A stretch of 64,000 bases of DNA, taken from Hydrocarboniphaga sp965279055. GTDB lineage: Bacteria; Pseudomonadota; Gammaproteobacteria; Nevskiales; Nevskiaceae. The notes below the pieces were generated by a model that ran no database searches, had not been told where the DNA came from, and was given only the letters and a program-made list of their open reading frames with translations. This document shows positions 34,601 through 41,665 of this stretch, piece by piece; position 1 is the stretch's first letter; every line of letters begins with the position of its first letter. Location of the stretch: positions 2,852,001 to 2,916,000 of the forward strand of contig NZ_OZ257125.1 in assembly GCF_965279055.1 (NCBI RefSeq), given 5' to 3'. A program made the position numbers and the translations under genes.

Positions 34601-34908
34601 AGGCACATCAGCAGCACGCCCTCCTCGGACGACAGGTCGTACTGGCGCATGAAGGCATCGAGCGGGCTCTGGCCGCTCCTGAGCGCCCGCACGCGCCGCA
34701 CCCATTCGGCAGCGCTGCGTTGTACGCTGGCCGCAGGCTCGGGAGGCAGCTCGGCGAGCGCGCAGAGCCGGTTGACCAGGCTGGTCTCGTCGGCGAGCCA
34801 CTGGCCGGTGATGGCCGCGAAGCGCGCGTCGCGTGTCGGCAGGGCGTCAGCGAATACGAACGAGGGTGAATCGGTCATGTCGGGGAGTCCAGACAGAATG
34901 TGGGTCAT
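31699..34908 (-). CDS. putA: Bifunctional proline dehydrogenase / P5C dehydrogenase PutA
   Basis: 1069 residues (1059 if started at the internal ATG 34878; neither start has a strong ribosome site). The N-terminal proline dehydrogenase barrel contains RLVKGAYWDTEVKRSQ, a flavin-domain signature. The C-terminal aldehyde dehydrogenase has VCISPWNFPLAIF, FTGSVDVA, ETGGQNAM and the catalytic Cys858 in SAGQRCSALR. It oxidises proline to glutamate through channelled P5C. It lacks the ribbon-helix-helix DNA-binding domain and the long C-terminal domain of E. coli PutA, so it is the short, non-regulatory type. Divergent from the sulfotransferase gene. Confidence 0.96.
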   Translation of the reverse strand: MTHILSGLPDMTDSPSFVFADALPTRDARFAAITGQWLADETSLVNRLCALAELPPEPAASVQRSAAEWVRRVRALRSGQSPLDAFMRQYDLSSEEGVLLMCLAEALLRIPDDETAEALIADKLSGADWEQHLGRSDSLFVNASTWGLMLTGRIVRLSPQTANNFRAAINRMVGRSSEPVIRLAVRQAMKLMGHQFVMGRNIEEALKHSRERDQRAYLHSFDMLGEAALTQADADRYFKAYRDAIAAIGGYPDPNHDGDVAQRPGISIKLSALHPRYEFAHRGRVLKELTPRLLALAQMARAQNIGLTVDAEEADRLELSMDIIAPVFADASLSGWGGFGLAVQAFQKRAPALIDWLEELAATTRRRLAVRLVKGAYWDTEVKRSQEQGLAGYPVFTRKPNTDVSYLACARKLLSRREQFYPMFATHNAHTIAAVRAYAGDEHSLKAGAGYEFQRLHGMGEALYDVVKEDWPAPCRVYAPVGSHEDLLPYLVRRLLENGANTSFVNRIFDEQAEPEVLVADPVAAVQALPVKINPALPLPQDLYGSARRNSAGLNLADESAMLELSQALASAQVPTRAESLIATGKPPAGKARPISDPSDRRRVLGEWIAFDPAKVPAVIEAAAVAQPRWNATPVAVRAEMLERAADSLEARRSEFMQLLIREAGKTIGDAIAEVREAADFLRYYAVHARRLQATPEVMSGPTGEHNELQLHGKGVFVCISPWNFPLAIFTGQIAAALVTGNTVVAKPAEQTNLIGVTMVQLLRDAGIPAEVLQCVLGEGDVGAALCGHAQIAGVAFTGSVDVAQAINRQLAARRGPIATLIAETGGQNAMIVDSSALPEQVVKDSISSAFHSAGQRCSALRVLHLQHEIADKVLHMLGGAMHELVIGDPALLGTDIGPVIDEAARTRLAGHAARLHAKGNVLEQLSLPEHCKHGTYFPPTVAAIDDIAQLDGEYFGPMLHVVRYRARDLDEVIAGINRSGYGLTLGVHSRVESTWRRVQEQARVGNCYINRGMTGAVVGCQPFGGEGLSGTGPKAGGPHYLLRFLAERTLTVNTSAVGGNARLLAASG

Positions 34909-34974
34909 TGTAGAAGCGGGATACCAGGTATCGCCCCCGGGGAAAGAACCCAGTCGCAGCCCGCGTTATTGCTC

Positions 34975-36216
34975 ATGAGCGCCGCGCCAAACGCTGTCGG
35001 GGGTGAGCCGGGCGCCTCGCGTCCGCTGCTGCTGCGGGCACTCAATCGCGTCGGCCGCGCCGCCGCCAGACCCCGCCTCGACGCCGGCGCGCTGATCGCC
35101 CGCGCCGAGCGCGCCACCGGCCTGCGCGACTGGGGCGACTACGAGTTCCGCGAAGGCCTGGAAGTGCTGACGCGTTCGCTGGAGCAGGAAGCGCAGCTCA
35201 ACACCATCGGCAGGCTGATGTTGCGCGACTACCTGCATCGCACCATCAGCAATCGCCTGCTGCTGCGCCGCGACCTGCTCGCCAACCCGCAGATCGCGCA
35301 GGTCGAAATCAAGCGGCCGCTGTTCATCGTCGGCCTGCCACGCACCGGCTCGACGATGCTGCAGCGCCTGCTCGCGCGCGATCCTGCGGTGCGCTCGCTG
35401 CAGACCTGGGAAATGATGCATCCCTCGCCGCCGCCGGAAGCCGCGACCTACGACAGCGACCCGCGCATCAAGCAGGTTGCGCGCCGCCTGAAGACGCTGG
35501 ACTGGATGGCACCGGACTTCGCCACCGCGCACGAACTGGTCGCCGGCGAGCCGGAAGAATGCGTCGGCCTGCTGCAGACGACGATGGCGACGTCGGCCTA
35601 CGAGCTGATGGCGCGCATTCCGTCGTACGAGCAATGGTTCGATCAGCAGGATCTGCGCAAGGCCTACGCCGATTACCGAGCGCAGCTGCAGCATCTGCAA
35701 TGGCAGCATCCCAAGGATCACTGGGTACTGAAGTCACCGTTCCATATCTTCGGGCTGGAAGCGCTGCTGGCGACCTTCCCCGACGCGGTGATCGTGCAGA
35801 CCCATCGCGATCCGTCGCAGGTACTGCCGTCGCTGTGCAGCCTGTACAGCGTGATGCACAGCCTGACCAGCGACCACGCCTCGATGACCGAGCTCGGCCC
35901 GCACACGCTGGCGCGCACCAGCGCGGTCAACGATCGCACGATCGATCTGCGCGAGCGCATCGGCGACGCGCGCTTCGTCGACATCGGCTATCGCGCGCTG
36001 ATCAGCGATCCGCTGAAAGCGGTCGGTGAAATCTACGAGCGCTTCGGCTACGACTTCACGCCGGCCGCACAGCAGGCGATGCGCGACTGGAAGGACGCCA
36101 ATCCGCAGCACAAGCGCGGCAAACACCAGTACACACTCGAGCAGTTCGGCCTGACCGGAGCCGCCGTCGATCGGCATTTCGCGCGCTACAAGGAGCGCTT
36201 CCAGCAGCATCTATGA
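34975..36216 (+). CDS. Sulfotransferase family protein
   Basis: 413 residues from ATG 34975 (an in-frame start at 34900 would run into the putA promoter). The PAPS 5'-phosphate loop reads FIVGLPRTGSTMLQRLL, and the 3'-phosphate region is in IVQTHRDPSQVLPSLCSL, which are the two hallmarks of the fold. WVLKSPFH is the conserved middle strand. The C-terminus (YTLEQFGL) matches the bacterial Sulfotransfer_3-like group. It would move sulfate from PAPS to a hydroxyl acceptor in the cytosol. Acceptor unknown; lipids, sterols and sugars are all used by relatives. Confidence 0.88.
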   Translation: MSAAPNAVGGEPGASRPLLLRALNRVGRAAARPRLDAGALIARAERATGLRDWGDYEFREGLEVLTRSLEQEAQLNTIGRLMLRDYLHRTISNRLLLRRDLLANPQIAQVEIKRPLFIVGLPRTGSTMLQRLLARDPAVRSLQTWEMMHPSPPPEAATYDSDPRIKQVARRLKTLDWMAPDFATAHELVAGEPEECVGLLQTTMATSAYELMARIPSYEQWFDQQDLRKAYADYRAQLQHLQWQHPKDHWVLKSPFHIFGLEALLATFPDAVIVQTHRDPSQVLPSLCSLYSVMHSLTSDHASMTELGPHTLARTSAVNDRTIDLRERIGDARFVDIGYRALISDPLKAVGEIYERFGYDFTPAAQQAMRDWKDANPQHKRGKHQYTLEQFGLTGAAVDRHFARYKERFQQHL

Positions 36217-36324
36217 AGCCTTGAAGCGTCTGCGCTGTCTTCAGCCCGCGGCAAGCCGGCGCTGCAAGACTCGCGCTACAAGGGATGGGTCGCGACATAG
36301 ATCGGCGGCAGGAGAATGCTGGGG

Positions 36325-37716
36325 ATGAAGCAGGCAGGGGCAATCGGACTTTCCGCAAGCGCAGCGCGACGGCGCGCTGCCAATACCGGACTGAGCCTGT
36401 TGCCCGGCCTGCTGCTGCTGTGCTCCTGCGCAGCCAACCAGGCTCCGCCCGCGGCCGCCGACGAGCCGCCACCGGCGGCATCGCCTGAACCGGGGTCTGA
36501 CCCCGGGCCTGCGCCCGCGCCGCCGGTGTCGCTGGAGACCCCGATCGACGAAACCAAGCCGCCGGAAACGCGCAGCGCCAGCGGCGAACTCGGCGAAATC
36601 GAGCATCCCACCGACAACGATCTGCCGGCCGGGGATTCGCAGGGGTCCGCGCCGAAGGCCGCCAAGCAGAACACCGATCAGTCGGTGATCGTCACCGATG
36701 CGGCGGCGGCGTCCCAAGCGACGCCGGAAGCCGCAGTCCAGCCCGAGCCGGACGAGACGGCTGGCCCGAGCAAGCCACCGCTGCCGGTGGAATCGGCGGC
36801 CGACCCCTGCGACCGCGCCGAACGCCCCGACGAGATCATGCTGGTCGACGACAGCCGCGAATGGCTGGAAGAAACCAGCTGCAAGACCGCGCTGTGGATG
36901 GACGGGCTGTTCGGCAAGACCGGCGATGTCGCCGCGGCGCGGCGCACGCGCGGCTTCGTCGAACTGTCCAACGTCTATTCGCAGTTCGAAGGCTTCGACT
37001 CGCGCGCGCGGCTGCATGTCGAGTTCGATCTGCCCGTTGCGAAGAACCAGCTGTCGGCCTTCGTCGGCCGCGAGAACGACGAGGATTTCGTCCGCGGCCG
37101 TACCGATGCCTCGGAATTGCGCGGCACGTTTCCAACGCTCAGCGAACAGAACGAATGGCTCGCCGGCCTCGGCTACAGCCTGCCCGACACGCGCAACCTG
37201 CAGACCAGTATCCGCGTCGGCGTGCGCGGCCTCGGCCCTCCGATGGGCTTCCTGCAGGGGCGGCTGCGCTACACGCTGTACTCGGACGAAAACGATGTCG
37301 CATACATCAAGTCGACACCGTTCTGGAACACCCGCGACGGCTTCGGCGTGACCCAGAGCTTCGACTACAGCCACGTGCTGTCGCGGCATTACCTGGCGCG
37401 GCTGTACTCGGTCGGCACGCTGTCGCAACACACCGTCGGCCTGAACTGGCGCAACTCGGCGATCCTCTATCACAACCTCGAACACAAGCGCGGCCTGGCC
37501 TACGAGGCCTTCATCCGCGGCGAGACCGACGAGCCCGAGCCGCTGTACGAATACGGCGGCCGCGTGCTGTTCCGCCATCCGTTCCTGCGCGAGCGCCTGT
37601 TCGCCGAATGGACCGCCGGCTACAGCTTCCCGCGTACCGATCCGGACAAACCGCGCGACGGCTCGGCCAGCGTCGGCGTGTCGGTCGAGATGCCATTCGG
37701 CGATACGCGCGACTAG
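36325..37716 (+). CDS. Proline-rich lipoprotein with beta-strand-rich C-terminal domain
   Basis: 463 residues from ATG 36325; ATG 36316 is also possible but the GGAG at 36311 is too close to it. The N-terminal hydrophobic stretch ends in a lipobox-like LLLLCSC (lipidation at Cys35). Residues about 40-170 are Pro/Ala/Glu-rich and look disordered. From about 215 the chain has many amphipathic strands (RARLHVEFDLPVA, LQTSIRVGVRG, LRYTLYSDEND, LFAEWTAGYSF) and ends SVEMPFGDTRD. Probably anchored in the outer membrane with a barrel- or sandwich-like domain. No named family recognised. Confidence 0.75.
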   Translation: MKQAGAIGLSASAARRRAANTGLSLLPGLLLLCSCAANQAPPAAADEPPPAASPEPGSDPGPAPAPPVSLETPIDETKPPETRSASGELGEIEHPTDNDLPAGDSQGSAPKAAKQNTDQSVIVTDAAAASQATPEAAVQPEPDETAGPSKPPLPVESAADPCDRAERPDEIMLVDDSREWLEETSCKTALWMDGLFGKTGDVAAARRTRGFVELSNVYSQFEGFDSRARLHVEFDLPVAKNQLSAFVGRENDEDFVRGRTDASELRGTFPTLSEQNEWLAGLGYSLPDTRNLQTSIRVGVRGLGPPMGFLQGRLRYTLYSDENDVAYIKSTPFWNTRDGFGVTQSFDYSHVLSRHYLARLYSVGTLSQHTVGLNWRNSAILYHNLEHKRGLAYEAFIRGETDEPEPLYEYGGRVLFRHPFLRERLFAEWTAGYSFPRTDPDKPRDGSASVGVSVEMPFGDTRD

Positions 37717-37815
37717 CCACGGCGGCGCGCGGATGACGCTGTCCGAGCAGGCCCCCGCCGTTAGTCATCGACTACAATCCGCGCCTGTCTCCCGGTACAA
37801 ACCCAAGGATCACGC

Positions 37816-39141
37816 GTGAACGTCACCATTTTCGGCTCGGGCTACGTCGGCCTGGTCACGGCCGCCTGTTTTGCCGACGCGGGTAACGATGTGCTGTGCG
37901 TGGACGTGGATCCGGCCAAGGTCGAGCGGCTGCGCCGCGGCGAATGCCCGATCTACGAACCCGGCCTGGAGGACATGCTCCAGCGCAACGTGCGCAGCGG
38001 CCGCATGCGCTTCACCACGGTGGCCAGCGAGGGCGTCGCCCACGGCGTCTACCAGTTCATCGCCGTCGGCACGCCGCCCAGCGAAGACGGCTCCGCCGAC
38101 ATGCAGTACGTGCTCGCCGTGGCCAAGTCCATCGGCCAGTACATGGCCGAGTATCGCGTGGTCATCAGCAAGTCGACGGTGCCGGTCGGCACCGCCGATC
38201 GCGTGCAGCAGACGCTGGCCGCCGAGCTGAAGGCGCGCGGCGTCGAGGTGCCGTTCGACGTCGTCAGCAACCCGGAATTCCTGAAGGAAGGCGCCGCGGT
38301 GGCCGACTTCAACAAGCCGGATCGCATCATCTGCGGCACTTCGTCTGATCGCGCCACGGCGGCGATGCAGGCGCTGTATGCGCCGTTCAATCGCAACCAC
38401 GACAAGCTCATCGTCATGGACGTGCGCAGCTCCGAGCTGACCAAGTACGCAGCCAACGCGATGCTGGCGACCAAGATCAGCTTCATGAACGAGATCGCCA
38501 ACCTGGCCGAAGCGCTCGGCGCGGACGTGGAGAAAGTGCGCGTCGGCATCGGCGCCGATCCGCGCATCGGCTATCACTTCATCTACCCGGGCTGCGGCTA
38601 CGGCGGCAGCTGTTTCCCGAAGGACGTCAAGGCGCTGGTGCACACCGCCGGCGGCGCGAACTTCGACGCGCAGCTGCTGCAGGCGGTGGAATCGGTGAAT
38701 ACGCGGCAGAAGACGCTGGTTTTCTCCAAGCTGGAGAAGTCGCTCGGCTCGCTCAAGGGCAAGACCATCGCGCTGTGGGGTCTGGCGTTCAAGCCGCAGA
38801 CCGACGACATGCGCGAGGCGCCGAGCCGCGACCTGATGGAAGCGGTCTGGGCCGCCGGCGGCAAGATCCGCGCGCACGATCCGGTGGCCAGCCACGAGTG
38901 CGAGCGCCTGTACGGCAAGCGCGACGATCTGATCCTGGTCGACACGCCGGAGGCCGCCTGCGACGGCGCCGACGCGCTGGCGATCGTCACCGAATGGCGC
39001 GTGTTCCACTCGCCGAACTTCGCGCGGCTCAAGTCGCTGCTGAAGAACGCGGTGATCGTCGACGGCCGCAACCTGTATGAGCCCAGCGTGCTCAAGGAAG
39101 CCGGCTTCCGGTACTTCGCCATCGGGCGCGGCGAGAGCTGA
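37816..39141 (+). CDS. ugd: UDP-glucose 6-dehydrogenase
   Basis: 441 residues. The N-terminal NAD-binding Rossmann fold begins VTIFGSGYVGLVTAACFAD; the substrate-binding segment ISKSTVPVGTAD follows. The catalytic Cys266 is in GCGYGGSCFPKDVKAL, and the C-terminal UDP-binding domain has LWGLAFKPQTDDMREAPS. It oxidises UDP-glucose to UDP-glucuronate for surface polysaccharide or lipid sugars. A TACAAT at 37773-37778 may be its -10 box, but no good -35 is seen. It is followed by a family B palindrome that may end the transcript. Confidence 0.96.
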   Translation: MNVTIFGSGYVGLVTAACFADAGNDVLCVDVDPAKVERLRRGECPIYEPGLEDMLQRNVRSGRMRFTTVASEGVAHGVYQFIAVGTPPSEDGSADMQYVLAVAKSIGQYMAEYRVVISKSTVPVGTADRVQQTLAAELKARGVEVPFDVVSNPEFLKEGAAVADFNKPDRIICGTSSDRATAAMQALYAPFNRNHDKLIVMDVRSSELTKYAANAMLATKISFMNEIANLAEALGADVEKVRVGIGADPRIGYHFIYPGCGYGGSCFPKDVKALVHTAGGANFDAQLLQAVESVNTRQKTLVFSKLEKSLGSLKGKTIALWGLAFKPQTDDMREAPSRDLMEAVWAAGGKIRAHDPVASHECERLYGKRDDLILVDTPEAACDGADALAIVTEWRVFHSPNFARLKSLLKNAVIVDGRNLYEPSVLKEAGFRYFAIGRGES

Positions 39142-39162
39142 CCCAGACGATCCCTCCGCTGT

Positions 39163-39231
39163 TGTAGGAGCGGATCCTATCCGCGACTGTAAACTTGAAG
39201 AGCAGAGTCGCGGATAGGATCCGCTCCTACA
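39163..39231. repeat. Perfect palindrome, family B
   Basis: The 26-bp arms 39163-39188 and 39206-39231 match exactly (TGTAGGAGCGGATCCTATCC at the left tip) around a 17-base loop. Located 22 bases after ugd and just before cutA. Nearly identical to the copy at 8813-8880, about 30 kb away. Confidence 0.92.
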
Positions 39232-39246
39232 GCGGGACACACCCAC

Positions 39247-39573
39247 ATGAGCGAAACCGCCCTCCTCGTCTACGTCACCTGTCCACCGGCCAGCGCGGAG
39301 GTGCTCGCGACCGCGCTGGTCGACGCGCACGTCGCCGCCTGCGTCAACATCCTGCCGTCGGTGCGCTCGGTGTATCGCTGGAAAGGCGGCGTGCAGCATG
39401 ACGAGGAATCGATGCTGATGATCAAGACGCTGCAGTCGCGCTTCGACGCGTTGCGCGATCTGGTTCTGGCACAGCACCCCTACGAACTTCCGGAAATCGT
39501 CGCGGTCCGATGGGACGCGGCACACGAGCCCTACCGTCAGTGGGTCGTCGACAACTCCCGGCCATTGGCATGA
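39247..39573 (+). CDS. cutA: Divalent-cation tolerance protein CutA
   Basis: 108 residues, the usual length. LLVYVTCPPASAEVLATALV opens the ferredoxin-like fold, followed by AACVNILPSVRSVYRWKG and the C-terminal HPYELPEIVAV, which is the CutA1 signature. A trimeric small protein linked to copper tolerance; the exact activity is unsettled. Its TGA overlaps the ATG of the next gene, so cutA, the DsbD-domain gene and the thioredoxin gene form one unit. Confidence 0.95.
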   Translation: MSETALLVYVTCPPASAEVLATALVDAHVAACVNILPSVRSVYRWKGGVQHDEESMLMIKTLQSRFDALRDLVLAQHPYELPEIVAVRWDAAHEPYRQWVVDNSRPLA

Positions 39574-40037
39574 TCACCCGCGTCATCTCCTGCGTCGCCA
39601 CTGCAATGCTTGTGCTCGCAGCGCCCGCGGCGTTCGCCGGCGGCAGCGGCCTGCTGCTGAAACCGCATGAACAAACCGGTGGCATTCTCGCGGTCGACGA
39701 GGCCTTTCGCGTACAACCGGCGCTGTGGGAGAACGGCCAACTGGTGATCGGCATCGACGCGGCGCCGAACTGCTATCTGTATCGCGACAAGTTCAAGCTC
39801 AGCGTCGTCGAGCCCGCATCGCTGAGCCTGATCTCCGCCGATCTGCCGGCCGGCGAGACGCATCACGACGAGCATTTCGGCGACGTCAAAATCATTCGCG
39901 ATCGCCTGCTGGTGCGCTACAAGACCGCGGCTTCGGCGGCACCGAAAAAAGTGCGCATCCGTTACCAGGGCTGCGCCGAAAATCTGGTGTGTTACCCACC
40001 GCAGGAACGAGTGCTGGACGTGGAGACGGTACGCTGA
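39570..40037 (+). CDS. Stand-alone DsbD N-terminal (alpha) domain protein
   Basis: 155 residues from ATG 39570 (ATGA overlap with cutA), with a clear signal peptide (MITRVISCVATAMLVLAAPAAFA). The body matches the periplasmic immunoglobulin-like DsbD alpha domain: NCYLYRDKFKL and YQGCAENLVCYPP, whose two Cys form the redox pair that passes electrons to DsbC or CcmG-like partners. Full DsbD has about 560-750 residues with an eight-span membrane domain and a thioredoxin domain; here the gene stops cleanly after the first domain and runs straight into the next gene. The electron source must be encoded elsewhere, or the role has changed. Confidence 0.85.
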   Translation: MITRVISCVATAMLVLAAPAAFAGGSGLLLKPHEQTGGILAVDEAFRVQPALWENGQLVIGIDAAPNCYLYRDKFKLSVVEPASLSLISADLPAGETHHDEHFGDVKIIRDRLLVRYKTAASAAPKKVRIRYQGCAENLVCYPPQERVLDVETVR

Positions 40038-40576
40038 TGCGCAAAGCTGCGACGCAAGGTCTGTTGATTCTGGCGCTGTGCCTGGCCGCGGCCGGCGGCG
40101 GCTTCGCGGTCTATCGTCATCTGGCGAAACCGACGGTCATCGACCAGACGCCGAGCCTCGCGCCGGAGATCACGCTGAACGATCTGACCGGCCAGCCGCG
40201 CAAGCTCAGCGAGTGGCGTGGCAAGCTGGTGCTGGTGAATTTCTGGGCCACCTGGTGCGCGCCCTGCCTGCACGAAATCCCGATGCTGCTGGACTTTCAG
40301 CAGCAATACGGCGCGCGCGGCCTGCAGATCGTCGGCGCGGCGATGGACGATCTGGAGGCGGTGAAAAACGGCGCGCCGCAACTCGGCATCAATTACCCGG
40401 TGCTGGTCGGCGACACTGAAATCGTCGACGCGATGCAGGCACTTGGCGATACCATTGGCGCCCTGCCATACTCCGTCCTGATCGATGCGAATGGCAGTAT
40501 CGTCTTCCGCAAGCACGGCGAGTTTCAGCACGACGAGCTGCAGAAACTGGTGGAGCAGCATCTGCCGTCGAGCTGA
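40037..40576 (+). CDS. TlpA/ResA-like membrane-anchored thioredoxin
   Basis: 179 residues. The ATG overlaps the upstream TGA by one base. An uncleaved signal anchor (GLLILALCLAAAGGGFAVY) precedes a periplasmic thioredoxin domain with VNFWATWCAPCLHEIPML (CxxC) and the cis-Pro region IGALPYSVLID. It should reduce or exchange disulfides in the periplasm, plausibly receiving electrons from, or passing them to, the DsbD-alpha protein encoded just before it. A full DsbD is absent from this operon. Confidence 0.92.
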   Translation: MRKAATQGLLILALCLAAAGGGFAVYRHLAKPTVIDQTPSLAPEITLNDLTGQPRKLSEWRGKLVLVNFWATWCAPCLHEIPMLLDFQQQYGARGLQIVGAAMDDLEAVKNGAPQLGINYPVLVGDTEIVDAMQALGDTIGALPYSVLIDANGSIVFRKHGEFQHDELQKLVEQHLPSS

Positions 40577-40672
40577 TTACACTGTCAGTAGGGCAATGCG
40601 GGTAATCACTCAGACCAATTGAGCACAACCCGCCCGCATCATCGCCTAACCCGACGGCAAAATCTTACAAAG

Positions 40673-40701
40673 TTGTTCTTCGCGGCCGACTGGGGCAGAA
40701 T
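40673..40701 (+). promoter_or_regulatory. Possible sigma-70 promoter for aroQ-accBC
   Basis: TTGTTC (40673-40678) and CAGAAT (40696-40701) are 17 bases apart, and the -10 ends 27 bases before the aroQ GTG. The match to consensus is only moderate. Confidence 0.4.
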
Positions 40702-40728
40702 CGACGCTCCCGTCATCGGAAACGCTCC

Positions 40729-41172
40729 GTGAGCCATCTGCTGCTGCTGAATGGCCCCAATCTGAATTTGCTCGGCACCCGTGAACCCGGTGTCTATGGC
40801 AGCACGACCCTGGCCGAAATCGAAGCGGCGCTGGTTCAACAGGCTGCCGATCTCGGTCACCGGCTGAGCTGCCTGCAGAGCAATCACGAGGGTGAACTGA
40901 TCGACAGGCTGCATCAGGCGCGTTCAGAAGACGTGAAATTCGTACTGATCAACCCGGGCGCGTTCACTCATACCAGCGTGGCGCTGCGCGACGCGCTGCT
41001 GGCGGTGGCGATCCCGTTCATCGAAGTGCATCTCTCGAACGTGCACGCACGCGAAAGCTTCCGGCATCACTCTTATCTTTCCGACATTGCGGTGGGTGTG
41101 ATCCTGGGCCTGGGAGCCCAGGGTTACGGCCTGGCGCTGCAGGCCGCGCACGCGCGGTTGATCTCTAACTAG
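40729..41172 (+). CDS. aroQ: Type II 3-dehydroquinate dehydratase
   Basis: 147 residues starting with GTG. All family landmarks are present: LLLNGPNLNLLGTREPGVYG with the catalytic Tyr23, NHEGELI, the NPGAFTHTSVALRDAL segment, and EVHLSNVHARESFRHHSYLS. It converts 3-dehydroquinate to 3-dehydroshikimate (shikimate pathway) as a dodecamer. Directly upstream of accB, a very common gammaproteobacterial arrangement. Confidence 0.97.
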   Translation: MSHLLLLNGPNLNLLGTREPGVYGSTTLAEIEAALVQQAADLGHRLSCLQSNHEGELIDRLHQARSEDVKFVLINPGAFTHTSVALRDALLAVAIPFIEVHLSNVHARESFRHHSYLSDIAVGVILGLGAQGYGLALQAAHARLISN

Positions 41173-41193
41173 GACAGGGGAACTCAAATCACA

Positions 41194-41655
41194 ATGGACT
41201 TGCGCAAAATCAAGACGCTGATCGAACTCGTCGAACAGTCCGGCATCTCCGAACTGGAGGTCAAGGAAGGCGAGGAATCCGTTCGCATCAGCCGTCAGAC
41301 GCAGCAGCTGCACTACGCGCTGCCGCCCGCCGCTGCTCCGGCCGCGATCGCCGCTCCGGCGCCTGCCGCCGCTCCGGCCGCTGCTGCGCCCGCAGCCCCC
41401 GCCGCGCCGGCCAAACCCAGCGGCCACGTGGTGCGCGCGCCGATGGTCGGCACGTTCTACCGCACGCCGTCGCCGGGCGCCAAGCCCTTCGTCGAAGTCG
41501 GCCAGACCGTAAAGGTCGGCCAGACGCTGTGCATCATCGAGGCGATGAAGATGCTCAACCAGATCGAGTCGGATCGCGCTGGCGTGGTCGTCGACATCCT
41601 GGTCGATAACGAACGTCCGGTGGAATTCGATCAGCCTCTGTTCGTAATCGAATAA
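41194..41655 (+). CDS. accB: Biotin carboxyl carrier protein of acetyl-CoA carboxylase
   Basis: 153 residues: an N-terminal helix pair (DLRKIKTLIELVEQSGISEL), a mobile Ala/Pro linker (about residues 45-75), and the biotinyl domain with IIEAMKMLNQIE, where Lys119 carries biotin. It shuttles carboxyl between AccC and the carboxyltransferase to make malonyl-CoA, the extender that both fatty acid synthesis and the megasynthase locus would use. 10 bases separate it from accC. Confidence 0.97.
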   Translation: MDLRKIKTLIELVEQSGISELEVKEGEESVRISRQTQQLHYALPPAAAPAAIAAPAPAAAPAAAAPAAPAAPAKPSGHVVRAPMVGTFYRTPSPGAKPFVEVGQTVKVGQTLCIIEAMKMLNQIESDRAGVVVDILVDNERPVEFDQPLFVIE

Positions 41656-41665
41656 GGCCGCGATC

